DNA of 64,000 nucleotides from Pelagerythrobacter marensis (GTDB taxonomy: Bacteria > Pseudomonadota > Alphaproteobacteria > Sphingomonadales > Sphingomonadaceae). A program made the position numbers and the translations under genes. The stretch covers positions 1,178,001 through 1,242,000 of the forward strand of contig NZ_CP011805.1 of the NCBI RefSeq assembly GCF_001028625.1, read 5' to 3'. The notes beneath the pieces were generated by a model. That model had not been told where the DNA came from and searched no databases. It saw only the letters and a program-made list of their open reading frames with translations. Positions 25,963 to 34,771 of the stretch are shown piece after piece. The stretch's first letter is position 1, and each line of letters begins with the position of its first letter.

Positions 25963-27897
25963 ATGATTCAGTTCTTTCGCAGATTCTTCCAGTCGAAGCT
26001 CGGCATTCCGCTGACGCTGGCTTTCCTTGCGCTGATCGCCTTTGCGTTCGCGAGCAGCGATGTCGCCAATACCGGCACGTTTGGCGGCGTGGCCGGCGGC
26101 GACCGGGTCGCGGTCGTCGGCGGGCAGAAGATCGATTCGGCCGACCTCGTGGAAAGCGCCCGCAGCGCGCTTGATCGCGTGCGGGAAGAAAATCCCAATA
26201 TTTCGATGGAAGCGTTCATCGCGCAGGGCGGGCTCGACGACGTACTGGATCAGATGATCGACCGCGCCGCGATCGCCGAATATGCGCGGCGTCACGGTCT
26301 CCGCGCCGGGGATAACCTGGTGAACAGCGAGATTATCTCCATCCCGGCATTCCGCGGCGCCAGCGGCGAATTCGACACGGCCACGTTCCGTCAGGCATTG
26401 TCGGCGCGCAGGATCTCGGAATCGGCCTTCCGGTCCGATCTTTCGCAGGGCTTGCTGGCTCAGCAACTGCTGGTCCCGGCGGTTTTCGGCGCAAAGGCGC
26501 CCGACAAGCTGGCGACGCGCTACGCCGCGCTGCTGAAGGAGCGTCGTCGCGGCAGCATCGCGATGCTGCCGTCCCAGGCATTTGCCCCGAAGGGCGCGCC
26601 CGAGAAGGCCGCTCTGGAAGCATTCTACACCGAAAATCGTGACGATTTCATTCGACCCGAGCGGCGCGTCATTCGCTATGCGGCATTCGGCCCGGAAGAT
26701 CTCGATACGCGGATCGAGCCGACCGCGGCTGAAATCGCCGCCAGGTATGAAGAAGACAGCGCGACTTACGCCGCCAGCGAAACGCGCCGCCTCAGCCAGT
26801 TGATCGTGCCGACGCAGGAAGCGGCGAACACCATTCGCACACGGGTCGGTTCCGGCGGATCGCTGGAAACGGCAGCGCGCGAAGCCGGCTTCGACGTTGC
26901 CGAACTCGGGCCGATCTCGCAGGCCGAACTGGCAGCGCAAAGCTCTGCCGACGTTGCGCGCGCTGCTTTCGCGGCTGAACGCGGTGCGATGGCCGCCCCG
27001 GCACGTAGCGGGCTTGGCTGGCACGTCGTGCGGGTCGATGCCGTCGAGCGGACTGCCGCGCGCAGCCTTGAACAGGTTCGCGGCGAAATCGCCGACACCA
27101 TGCGGGCCGAAAAGCGCCAGCGCGCCCTGGCCGACCTTGCCGCCAGCATTGAAGAGCAGCTGACCGACGGCGTGTCGCTGGGCGACATTGCGCAGCAGCT
27201 CGACGTCGAGATTCAGACCACGCGGCCATTGCTTGCCACCGGGAGCGTGTACGGCGCCCCGAACGAAACTGCCCCCGAAGTGCTCGGCCCCGCACTCGAC
27301 ACCGCATTTCAGATGATCGAAGGCGAACCGCAACTGGCGGAAGTTGCGCGCGGTGAAACCTATCTGATCTTCGAAGCGAGCCAGATCATCGAATCGGCAG
27401 CGGCTCCGCTGGCCGAAATTCGCGACGACGTGATCGCCGCCTGGCGGCAGGATCGCGGGGCCGCCGCGGCCAAGGCTGCAGCGGACCGGGTGCTCGCGCG
27501 GGTCAAGGACGGCGCTTCGCTGTCAGCTGCGATTTCGGAAGAGGAAACGTCTCTTCCCTCGCCCGAACCGGTCAACCTGACCCGCCAGCAGCTGGCCGCT
27601 TTCCAGGGCCAGTTCCCGGCTCCGCTGGCTCTGCTGTTCAGCATGGCGCAGGGTACGACCAAGAAGCTGGAAGCGCCCGCCGACAATGGCTGGTACGTCG
27701 TCGATCTGGACCAGATCGAAACCGGCACAGTCGCCGCCGACGATCCGCTGCTCGCGCAGACCAGGCAGGAGCTGGGCCCCGCCATCGGCAGCGAATACGC
27801 AGATCAGCTTCGGGTGGCTTTGCGCAAGGAACTGGGCGTGGAGCGCAATGCAACCGCGATCGAGGCCGTGCGCAAACAACTTCTCGGGCAGAACTGA
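25963..27897 (+). CDS. ppiD: Peptidyl-prolyl isomerase / periplasmic chaperone PpiD
   Basis: A 644-residue membrane-anchored SurA/PpiD-family protein. One N-terminal transmembrane helix (PLTLAFLALIAFAFAS) is followed by the SurA_N-like region (GGQKIDSADLVESARSALD). A parvulin-like domain follows around residues 255-360 and ends RSGLGWHVVRVD. It assists folding of secreted and outer-membrane proteins from the inner-membrane surface. trpE follows only 4 bases after its stop, so the pair may be co-transcribed, although the functions are unrelated. The ppiD-trpE order recurs in related genomes. Confidence 0.92.
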   Translation: MIQFFRRFFQSKLGIPLTLAFLALIAFAFASSDVANTGTFGGVAGGDRVAVVGGQKIDSADLVESARSALDRVREENPNISMEAFIAQGGLDDVLDQMIDRAAIAEYARRHGLRAGDNLVNSEIISIPAFRGASGEFDTATFRQALSARRISESAFRSDLSQGLLAQQLLVPAVFGAKAPDKLATRYAALLKERRRGSIAMLPSQAFAPKGAPEKAALEAFYTENRDDFIRPERRVIRYAAFGPEDLDTRIEPTAAEIAARYEEDSATYAASETRRLSQLIVPTQEAANTIRTRVGSGGSLETAAREAGFDVAELGPISQAELAAQSSADVARAAFAAERGAMAAPARSGLGWHVVRVDAVERTAARSLEQVRGEIADTMRAEKRQRALADLAASIEEQLTDGVSLGDIAQQLDVEIQTTRPLLATGSVYGAPNETAPEVLGPALDTAFQMIEGEPQLAEVARGETYLIFEASQIIESAAAPLAEIRDDVIAAWRQDRGAAAAKAAADRVLARVKDGASLSAAISEEETSLPSPEPVNLTRQQLAAFQGQFPAPLALLFSMAQGTTKKLEAPADNGWYVVDLDQIETGTVAADDPLLAQTRQELGPAIGSEYADQLRVALRKELGVERNATAIEAVRKQLLGQN

Positions 27898-27901
27898 GCC
27901 G

Positions 27902-29437
27902 GTGGCGCACGTCGCCTCCGGTCTCTGCAACGCCGAATCCGCCGCCGCCGCGCTGGCGGCGGACCGGCCTGCGCTCGTCTGGCGGAAAGTGGTTGCCGAT
28001 ACGCAAACCCCCGTCGGCGCGGCGCTGAAACTGTTCGAACAGGAGCGTGGCGACTTCCTGCTCGAATCGGTCGAAGGGGGCGAAGTCCGCGGGCGCTACA
28101 GTCTGCTCGGTCTCGATCCCGATCTCGTCTTCCGCGCACAAGGGAACGTGGCGGCGATCAATTCGGCCTGGCGCCATGACCGCGATGCTTTCACCGATTG
28201 CCCCGGGGGGGCGCTGGAAGAACTGCGAGCACTGGTCGAACGCTGCCGGATCGACGTTCCCGCCGAACTGCCGCCGGCGCTTGCCTGTCTGGTCGGGTAT
28301 TTCGGATACGAAACCATCGGCCTGGTCGAAAAACTGCCACGCGCGCCGGCCAGTCCGCTTGCGCTGCCCGACATGCTGTTCGTCCGCCCGACGGTCCTGC
28401 TGGTGTTCGACAATCTGGGCGACGAGCTGTTCTGCATTGCGCCGCTCTGGGCCGGAGATGCCGCCCCCACTGCCGCAATCGCCGATGCGGAAGAACGGAT
28501 CGACGAAGTCCTGCGCAAGCTCGCCGGCCCCGCTCCCGCAGAACCGCGCGCGAGCGCATTGCCGGATATGGCACTTTCTCCGGTGACTGCGGCAGACGAT
28601 TATGCCGCCAATGTCGCCAGGGCGAAGGAATACATCGCGGCCGGCGACATATTCCAGGTCGTCCTCGCGCAGCGGTTCACCTGCCCCTTCCCCCTCCCGC
28701 CGATATCGCTCTATCGCGCGCTGCGGCGGGTCAATCCCTCGCCCTTCCTCTATTTCCTCGACTTGCCCGGTTTCGCCGTAGTCGGCTCCAGTCCGGAGAT
28801 TCTTGTCCGCGTCCGCGGCGCCCCGGGTTCGCCCAAGGAAGTGACCATTCGTCCGATAGCAGGCACGCGTCCGCGCGGCGCCACGCCGGAAGCCGATCGC
28901 GCTGCCGAAGCCAGCCTGCTTGCCGATCCCAAGGAACGGGCGGAGCACCTGATGCTGCTCGATCTGGGGCGCAACGATGTCGGGCGTGTGGCCAAACAGG
29001 CAACGGTGGAAGTAACCGACAGCTTCACGGTCGAACGCTACAGCCATGTGATGCACATCGTCAGCAATGTCGTCGGGCAACTCGATCCGACTCATGATAC
29101 GCTCGATGCCATGTTCGCCGGCTTTCCCGCCGGAACCGTGAGCGGAGCTCCCAAGATCCGCGCTTGCGAGATCATCGCCGGGCTGGAACCCGAAACGCGC
29201 GGGGCCTATGCCGGCGGGGTCGGATACTTCGCCCCCGACGGGTCGGTCGACAGCTGCATCGTCCTGCGCACCGGGGTGCTCAAGGATGGCATGCTGCATG
29301 TCCAGGCCGGCGCCGGGATCGTCGCGGATAGCGAGGCCGAATACGAGCAGCGCGAATGCGAAGCGAAGGCCAGCGCGCTTCTCGCCGCCGCGCGTGAGGC
29401 TGCGCGGATTGCGCAGGAACCGGGGTTCGGACAGTGA
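27902..29437 (+). CDS. trpE: Anthranilate synthase component I
   Basis: A 511-residue chorismate-using enzyme that makes anthranilate with TrpG. The chorismate-binding core is complete: GDIFQVVLAQRF, SPEILVRV, RPIAGTRPRG, LLDLGRNDVGRV, FPAGTVSGAPK, and GGVGYF near the end. The N-terminal Trp-feedback region includes LLESVEGGEVRGRYSLLG. The start is taken as GTG at 27902, four bases after ppiD. The stop overlaps the next gene's GTG start (GTGA). It is separated from trpG and trpD by two unrelated enzymes. Confidence 0.95.
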   Translation: MAHVASGLCNAESAAAALAADRPALVWRKVVADTQTPVGAALKLFEQERGDFLLESVEGGEVRGRYSLLGLDPDLVFRAQGNVAAINSAWRHDRDAFTDCPGGALEELRALVERCRIDVPAELPPALACLVGYFGYETIGLVEKLPRAPASPLALPDMLFVRPTVLLVFDNLGDELFCIAPLWAGDAAPTAAIADAEERIDEVLRKLAGPAPAEPRASALPDMALSPVTAADDYAANVARAKEYIAAGDIFQVVLAQRFTCPFPLPPISLYRALRRVNPSPFLYFLDLPGFAVVGSSPEILVRVRGAPGSPKEVTIRPIAGTRPRGATPEADRAAEASLLADPKERAEHLMLLDLGRNDVGRVAKQATVEVTDSFTVERYSHVMHIVSNVVGQLDPTHDTLDAMFAGFPAGTVSGAPKIRACEIIAGLEPETRGAYAGGVGYFAPDGSVDSCIVLRTGVLKDGMLHVQAGAGIVADSEAEYEQRECEAKASALLAAAREAARIAQEPGFGQ

Positions 29438-30291
29438 GGCCGAACCGCCTTCTCGTTCTGGCCGCCTGTGTGGCCACTGCCCTGACCGGTTGCGGACAGC
29501 AGCCGGAAGGCGAGCCCGTGATCCGAACCGAAATCGGCAGCGGTGTCGCCGAAAACGACAGCGAGCCTGCCCCTGCGGCCGAGCCAAGCCCGACCCCTGC
29601 GCCGGCGATTGCCTCCGCTTGCGAAAGCACGACCTTCGAAGGGGCCGCGCTTACCCATTGCGTCGCCGATCCCGCGCGGCACCGGATCGTGACCGCGCTG
29701 GGCCCCGCCGACGGCGCGCCCTATCGTGGCTTTGCCGCGTTCGCGGCCAGGCGCGCGGCCGATGCCGCGCCGGTCGCCTTCGCCATGAATGGCGGGATGT
29801 ACGACGGCGAAGGCAAGCCGATCGGATACTATGTCGAGAACGGCAACCGGCTGAAGGAACTGAACCGGGCCGACGGGCCGGGCAACTTCCACCTTAAGCC
29901 CAACGGCGTGTTCTACGGCACCGGCGGCAAGTGGCAGATCCGCACGGCGGACGATTTTTACGCCAATGTCGCCGACCGCCCCCAGTTCGGCACTCAGAGC
30001 GGCCCGATGCTGGTGATCGATGGCAAGCTGCACCCGAAGATCGCCGAGGATGGACCGAGCAAGGCCGTGCGCAACGGGGTCGGCATCGACGCGGCCGGGC
30101 GCGCGCATTTCGTCATTTCCGAAGAGCCGATCTCGTTCGGGGTGCTCGCGCGCTATTTTCGCGATCAGCTCAAGACGCCCGACGCCCTGTTCCTCGACGG
30201 CAACGTCAGCGCCCTGTGGGACCCGGCGCGCAAACGCATGGACAGCGGCAGCCGGTTCGGGCCCATGCTGGTGGTCGAAGAGAAGGACTGA
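29434..30291 (+). CDS. Phosphodiester glycosidase-family lipoprotein
   Basis: A 285-residue protein with a lipoprotein signal (LVLAACVATALTGC, Cys near residue 20) and a Pro/Ala/Glu linker. The following domain is of the NAGPA/phosphodiester glycosidase family (DUF2233-like): VAFAMNGGMYD, GNFHLKPNGVFYG, QSGPMLVIDGKLH, VRNGVGID, DALFLDGNVSALWDP. The family cleaves sugar-phosphodiester bonds or related envelope substrates; the bacterial substrate is unknown. It starts with GTG overlapping the trpE stop. It sits in the trp region without an obvious functional tie. Confidence 0.87.
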   Translation: MRPNRLLVLAACVATALTGCGQQPEGEPVIRTEIGSGVAENDSEPAPAAEPSPTPAPAIASACESTTFEGAALTHCVADPARHRIVTALGPADGAPYRGFAAFAARRAADAAPVAFAMNGGMYDGEGKPIGYYVENGNRLKELNRADGPGNFHLKPNGVFYGTGGKWQIRTADDFYANVADRPQFGTQSGPMLVIDGKLHPKIAEDGPSKAVRNGVGIDAAGRAHFVISEEPISFGVLARYFRDQLKTPDALFLDGNVSALWDPARKRMDSGSRFGPMLVVEEKD

Positions 30292-30297
30292 AGGCCG

Positions 30298-31257
30298 ATG
30301 GACTACGAACGCACGCTCTATCCAGAGATTGAGCCATACGACAGCGGCATGCTGGACGTCGGCGAAGGCCATACCCTTTACTGGGAGCGGGTCGGCACGC
30401 CGGGGGCCAAGCCGGCGGTGTTCCTGCACGGCGGACCGGGCGGCGGGATGAGCGCCAACCATCGCCGCCAGTGGGACCCGGAGCTGTACGACGTCCTCCT
30501 GTTCGACCAGCGCGGCTGCGGCAAGTCGCTGCCCTTCGCGGAGATCGAGCACAACGATACCTGGCGCATCGTCGAGGATATCGAGCGGCTGCGCACGATG
30601 TGCGGGCACGAGAAATGGCAGGTGTTCGGCGGAAGCTGGGGCGCGACCCTGGCGCTCGCCTATGCCCAGGCCTACCCCGACCGGACCAGCGAACTCGTGC
30701 TGCGCGGGGTGTTCCTCGGCCGCCGGAAGGAGAAAGCCTGGCTCTACTCCTACGGCGCGAGCGAGATTATGGCCGAGCAGTGGGACGCCTTCTCCGGCCT
30801 GATTCCCGCCGATGAGCGCGACGATCTGGTCGCGGCCTATCACCGGCGGCTGACGAGCGACGACGAACAGATCCGCCTCGCCGCGGCGCGCGAATGGTCG
30901 TTATGGGAAGGCAGCGTCGCCACGCTCCTGCCCGACGAGAGCCTGCTCGATACCTTTGCCGACCCGTCCAAGGCCCTGCCCTTCGCGCGCATCTGCGCCC
31001 GTTTCTTCCTGCAGGATTTCTTCCTGGAAGAAGGGCAATTGCTGGCCAATGCGGACCGGCTGAAGGGCATTCCGGGCATCATCGTCCAGGGCCGGCACGA
31101 TATCTGCACCCCGCCCACCTCCGCCTGGGCACTGAAGAAGGCCTGGCCGGAAGCGGACCTGTGGATCGTCCACGACGGCGGCCATTCCGCCAGCGAACCG
31201 GGCATCGTCGACGGGCTGGTCCGGGCGACCGACCGGTTCGCCGGCAAGGCGGCCTGA
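30298..31257 (+). CDS. pip: Prolyl aminopeptidase (proline iminopeptidase)
   Basis: A 319-residue alpha/beta hydrolase of peptidase family S33 that releases N-terminal proline. It has the oxyanion segment HGGPGGGMS, the family motif DQRGCGKS, and the nucleophile Ser in GGSWGATLAL. The acid is in QGRHDICTPP and the His in HDGGHSASEPG. Its length is typical for Pip. It starts 6 bases after the glycosidase-family gene. Cytoplasmic; no signal peptide. Confidence 0.94.
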   Translation: MDYERTLYPEIEPYDSGMLDVGEGHTLYWERVGTPGAKPAVFLHGGPGGGMSANHRRQWDPELYDVLLFDQRGCGKSLPFAEIEHNDTWRIVEDIERLRTMCGHEKWQVFGGSWGATLALAYAQAYPDRTSELVLRGVFLGRRKEKAWLYSYGASEIMAEQWDAFSGLIPADERDDLVAAYHRRLTSDDEQIRLAAAREWSLWEGSVATLLPDESLLDTFADPSKALPFARICARFFLQDFFLEEGQLLANADRLKGIPGIIVQGRHDICTPPTSAWALKKAWPEADLWIVHDGGHSASEPGIVDGLVRATDRFAGKAA

Positions 31258-31307
31258 AACCTAAACTTGCTTGATCGGGCCGGGCGATCGGCCGAAGGCG
31301 GCGCGCG

Positions 31308-31919
31308 ATGATACTGGTGATCGACAACTACGACAGCTTCACCTTCAACCTGGTCCATTACCTGATGGAACTGGGTGCCGAAGTGCGGGTGGAACGCAAC
31401 GACGCGCTTTCCGCGGCCGAGGCGATGGCCAGCGGCGCGCAAGGCGTGCTGATCTCCCCCGGCCCCTGCACCCCGAACGAGGCCGGGATCAGCCTCGACC
31501 TCGTTGCCGCCTGCGCCGATGCGGCCCGGCCGCTGCTGGGCGTGTGCCTCGGCCATCAGGCGATCGGCCAGCATTTCGGCGGGCGCGTGGTGCGCGGCGG
31601 GCTGATGCACGGCAAGACGTCGCCGGTCGAACACGACGGGAGCGGCATCTTTACCGGCCTGCCCAACCCCTTCACCGCGACCCGCTATCACTCGCTGGTG
31701 GTGGAGGACGTACCCGCCGCGCTGGCGATCAACGCGCGTAGCGAGACGCCGGGCCTCGACGGCACCTGTGTGATGGGCTTCCGCCACCGCGACCTGCCGA
31801 TCCACGGGGTCCAGTTCCATCCGGAGAGCATTGCCACCGATCACGGCCATGCCCTGCTCGCCAATTTCCTGCGCCTGTGCGGGATCGAGCCGCGCCTGCC
31901 GGCAAGGGCCGCGGCATGA
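31308..31919 (+). CDS. trpG: Anthranilate/aminodeoxychorismate synthase component II
   Basis: A 203-residue class I glutamine amidotransferase, supplying ammonia to TrpE and, in many bacteria, also to PabB. MILVIDNYDSFTFNLVHYL is the classic start. The catalytic Cys is in LLGVCLGHQAIGQ, and the His-Glu pair in GVQFHPESIATDHG. It overlaps the trpD start (ATGA) at 31916-31919, so it is translationally coupled. The amphibolic TrpG/PabA role would fit folP nearby, but that is inference. Confidence 0.95.
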   Translation: MILVIDNYDSFTFNLVHYLMELGAEVRVERNDALSAAEAMASGAQGVLISPGPCTPNEAGISLDLVAACADAARPLLGVCLGHQAIGQHFGGRVVRGGLMHGKTSPVEHDGSGIFTGLPNPFTATRYHSLVVEDVPAALAINARSETPGLDGTCVMGFRHRDLPIHGVQFHPESIATDHGHALLANFLRLCGIEPRLPARAAA

Positions 31920-32908
31920 AGGCGCTCCCCCAGGCGGAACCGCACCTGAGCGAGGCCGAGGCGGAGGAAGTCTTCGGCTGGATCCTCGACGGGGAGACGA
32001 GCGAGGAAGAGATCGCCCGTTTCCTGATCGCGATCACCGAACGCAGCGAGACGGCGGAAGAGATCGCCGGCGCCGCCCGCGCCCTGCGCGCCCGCCTGAT
32101 CCCGGTCGCCGCGCCGGATGGTGCGGTCGACTGTTGCGGCACGGGGGGTGACGGGCACCACACCCTGAACGTTTCCACCGCCGTCAGCCTTGTCGTCGCG
32201 GCGGCAGGCGTGCCGGTGGCCAAGCACGGCAACCGCGCGGCGAGCAGCAAGTCCGGCGCGGCCGACACGCTGGAGGTTCTGGGCCTCGACATGGAGGCGG
32301 CGGGCCGCACGGCGGAGAAGACGCTGGCCGAAATCGGCATCTGTTTCCTCTTCGCCAAGAACCACCATCCCGCGATGGGCCGCATCCAGCCGATCCGCCA
32401 GCGGCTGGGCCGGCGCACGATCTTCAACCTGATGGGCCCCCTGTCCAACCCCGCCGGGGTGCGGCGGCAGCTGATCGGGATCGCCCGCCCCGCCTATGTC
32501 CCGATCTATGCCGCGGCCAAGGCCCGGCTGGGGACCGATCGCACGTTCATTGCCTCCGGCGACGAGGGGCTCGACGAACTGAGTCTGGCCGGCGGCAACG
32601 AGCTGGCCGACGTGGCCGGTAACGACTTCGAGATGCGCCGGGTCGAAGCGGCCGAGGCCGGCCTGCCCAGCGCCCCGGTGGAGGCGATCCGCGGGGGCGA
32701 CGCGGCGCACAACGCGCGCGCGCTGAAGGCCCTGCTGGACGGCACCGCCGGCCCCTATCGCGACGCCGTGCTGTTCAACGCCGCCGCCACCCTGATCGTC
32801 GCCGGCAAGGCAAGCGGCTGGGCAGAGGGCGCGGCCATCGCCGCCGAATCGCTCGACAGCGGCAAGGCCGGCGCGCTGCTCGACCGCTGGATCGCCCTGG
32901 CGCAATAG
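31916..32908 (+). CDS. trpD: Anthranilate phosphoribosyltransferase
   Basis: A 330-residue enzyme joining PRPP to anthranilate. The PRPP-binding motif is VDCCGTGGDGHHTLNVST. KHGNRAASSKSGAADTLEVLG and NHHPAMGRIQPIRQRLGRRT match the family, and FNLMGPLSNPAG is intact. The start at 31916 overlaps the trpG stop. trpC, which usually follows in this order, is not here: the next gene is folP, convergent, with its stop only 7 bases away. Confidence 0.95.
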   Translation: MKALPQAEPHLSEAEAEEVFGWILDGETSEEEIARFLIAITERSETAEEIAGAARALRARLIPVAAPDGAVDCCGTGGDGHHTLNVSTAVSLVVAAAGVPVAKHGNRAASSKSGAADTLEVLGLDMEAAGRTAEKTLAEIGICFLFAKNHHPAMGRIQPIRQRLGRRTIFNLMGPLSNPAGVRRQLIGIARPAYVPIYAAAKARLGTDRTFIASGDEGLDELSLAGGNELADVAGNDFEMRRVEAAEAGLPSAPVEAIRGGDAAHNARALKALLDGTAGPYRDAVLFNAAATLIVAGKASGWAEGAAIAAESLDSGKAGALLDRWIALAQ

Positions 32909-32915
32909 CGGCGCG

Positions 32916-34037
32916 CTACCCCGCACCTTCCGGCAATTGCGAGAAGTCGGTCAGCGCGGCATCGCGCAGGCCGCGCCAGACGTTGCGCGCCTGAACCGTG
33001 GCGGCAACGTCGTGCACGCGCAGCAGCTGCACCCCCGCGTCCATCCCCGCGATCGCCAGCGCCAGGCTGCCGCCGAGCCGCTCGTGCGCGGGGGCCTCGT
33101 TGCTGAGCGCGCCGATCATCCGCTTGCGGCTGGCGCCCAGCATCAGCGGCTGGCCCAGCGCGTGGAACAGCGGCAGGGCGTTGATCAGCGCGAGGTTTTC
33201 CGCCAGCGACTTGCCGAAGCCGATCCCAGTATCAAGCACGATCCGCTCGCGCGCGACGCCTGCCGCCAGCGCGGCATCGCGGCGTTCGCGCAGCCAGTCG
33301 AACACGTCGAACACGACCGCGTCGTAATCGCCGCCGGCATGAAGGTCCTCACCTTCGCCCGGCGCGTGCATCAGGATCACCGGGCAATCGCGCGCGGTCA
33401 CGAGTTCGAGGCTGCGCGGATCGTGGCGCAGGGCCGACACGTCGTTGATCATGTGCGCGCCTGCATGGAGCGCGGCGTCCATCACTGCCGGCCGCCGGGT
33501 ATCGACGCTGATCGCCGCGCCCATTGCGGCGCAGTATTCGACCGCGGGGACCACCCGCTCGATCTCTTCCCCTTCCCATACCGCGGCCGCGCCCGGGCGC
33601 GTGCTTTCCCCGCCGATGTCGACGATGGCGGCCCCGGCCTCCAGCATGGCGGCAGCATGGTCGCGCCCGTGTTCGGGCCGGTCGAGGAACGCGCCCCCGT
33701 CGGAGAAGCTGTCGGGCGTGACGTTGAGTATGCCCGCCACCTGCGGCTGGTCGAGCCGCACGGTCCGCGCGCCCAGTTCGAGCGGCGGATGAGACGTGCG
33801 CAAGTTCGCCCATTGCGCCTCCGCCTCCGCGCCCAGCGCTTCGGGCAGGCGGGCCAACGTCTCCGCCGCAGTCTCCGGCGTGAATCGCCAGCGTTCCACC
33901 ACGGTGCCTTCGCGCCGCACGATCGCGGCGAAGCGATGGGCATAGACCATCCCCCCGCCCAGCCGGATGCAGTCGCCTTCCTCCCCCTGCGGGCTCGCCG
34001 CAAGGCCGATGGGCTGGAGATAGACCCGTTCGCTCAT
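32916..34037 (-). CDS. folP: Dihydropteroate synthase
   Basis: A 373-residue enzyme of folate synthesis, condensing pABA with the pterin pyrophosphate. The DHPS core starts near residue 100 (GILNVTPDSFSDGG) and contains DIGGESTRPGA, SVDTRR, HMINDVSAL, DTGIGFGKSLAENL, and GASRKRMIG. About 100 residues precede the core (MSERVYLQPIGLA start). This extension is known in alphaproteobacterial FolP proteins and has no assigned role. The ATG at 34037 is chosen for fit to that extension. The 215 bases upstream of it hold no gene. Confidence 0.94.
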   Translation of the reverse strand: MSERVYLQPIGLAASPQGEEGDCIRLGGGMVYAHRFAAIVRREGTVVERWRFTPETAAETLARLPEALGAEAEAQWANLRTSHPPLELGARTVRLDQPQVAGILNVTPDSFSDGGAFLDRPEHGRDHAAAMLEAGAAIVDIGGESTRPGAAAVWEGEEIERVVPAVEYCAAMGAAISVDTRRPAVMDAALHAGAHMINDVSALRHDPRSLELVTARDCPVILMHAPGEGEDLHAGGDYDAVVFDVFDWLRERRDAALAAGVARERIVLDTGIGFGKSLAENLALINALPLFHALGQPLMLGASRKRMIGALSNEAPAHERLGGSLALAIAGMDAGVQLLRVHDVAATVQARNVWRGLRDAALTDFSQLPEGAG

Positions 34038-34252
34038 TGCCCTGCCGACCCGATGATATGTTGAGACATGGACCACATGTTACACAGTCCTGGACCAAAA
34101 AAATCACGCTGCACCAAGCAGGTGGAAAACGGGCGCGATGCAGGGCGAATCACGGTCATGCGTCAGGCCTAGCGAGTGAGAGCCGTGTAGGACAGCCTGC
34201 GTTGAAGCGGCCCGCTGAAAGCTATCATCGCCCTGGTCGAGCCGCGGGCGCT

Positions 34253-34771
34253 CTACCCCTCGTTCGGGCCGGTGTTCGCTGTCGCCACCCGCTCCGCAAT
34301 GGGCTGCGTTCGCAGGGACGACAATGCGCTCCGCAACATGCCCGTTATGTCACCGATCTCGTTTTCGAGTTGAGCGTAAGCGGCATCGATACGATGTTGC
34401 AGTTGTTGCCACACGCGCATCTGATCCTTCCCCGTCTCAGTAAGCCGATAGAGCTTCTGACGGGAATCCGCGGGATCGATTTCCCATTCAAGCAGGCCAA
34501 GATCGACCAGTTTGGGCAATTTCTGTGACACGAGCTGGTGAGACCGTTCAAGCGCATCCGCCAGTTTCCGGGCGGATGCCGGTTGATGCGCCTGCACCGC
34601 CAGCATCAGCGAGCAGGACTTGACCGGAATGACCAGGCCACCTTCGGCAAAGACCGGCACGCACTGGTCGGTAATCAGATCGCTCAGCTCTTCGCTCAAG
34701 CGCGCGAGATACAGTCGCCCCCTTATTGGGTACGGTGCCCGCTCGCTAGGTTCCGATACGTCGGTAGACAA
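34253..34771 (-). CDS. MarR-family transcriptional regulator
   Basis: A 172-residue winged-helix protein. The recognition region is ARKLADALERSHQLVSQKL, followed by the wing with LLEWEIDPADSRQKLYRLTETG, a standard MarR arrangement. The start is taken as TTG at 34771 because GGAAGGGGG lies 7 bases upstream; it overlaps the S41 peptidase 3' end by 26 bases. It is therefore probably in one transcript with that peptidase. The palindrome at 36065-36088, upstream of the peptidase, is the likely operator. The effector is unknown. Confidence 0.85.
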   Translation of the reverse strand: MSTDVSEPSERAPYPIRGRLYLARLSEELSDLITDQCVPVFAEGGLVIPVKSCSLMLAVQAHQPASARKLADALERSHQLVSQKLPKLVDLGLLEWEIDPADSRQKLYRLTETGKDQMRVWQQLQHRIDAAYAQLENEIGDITGMLRSALSSLRTQPIAERVATANTGPNEG

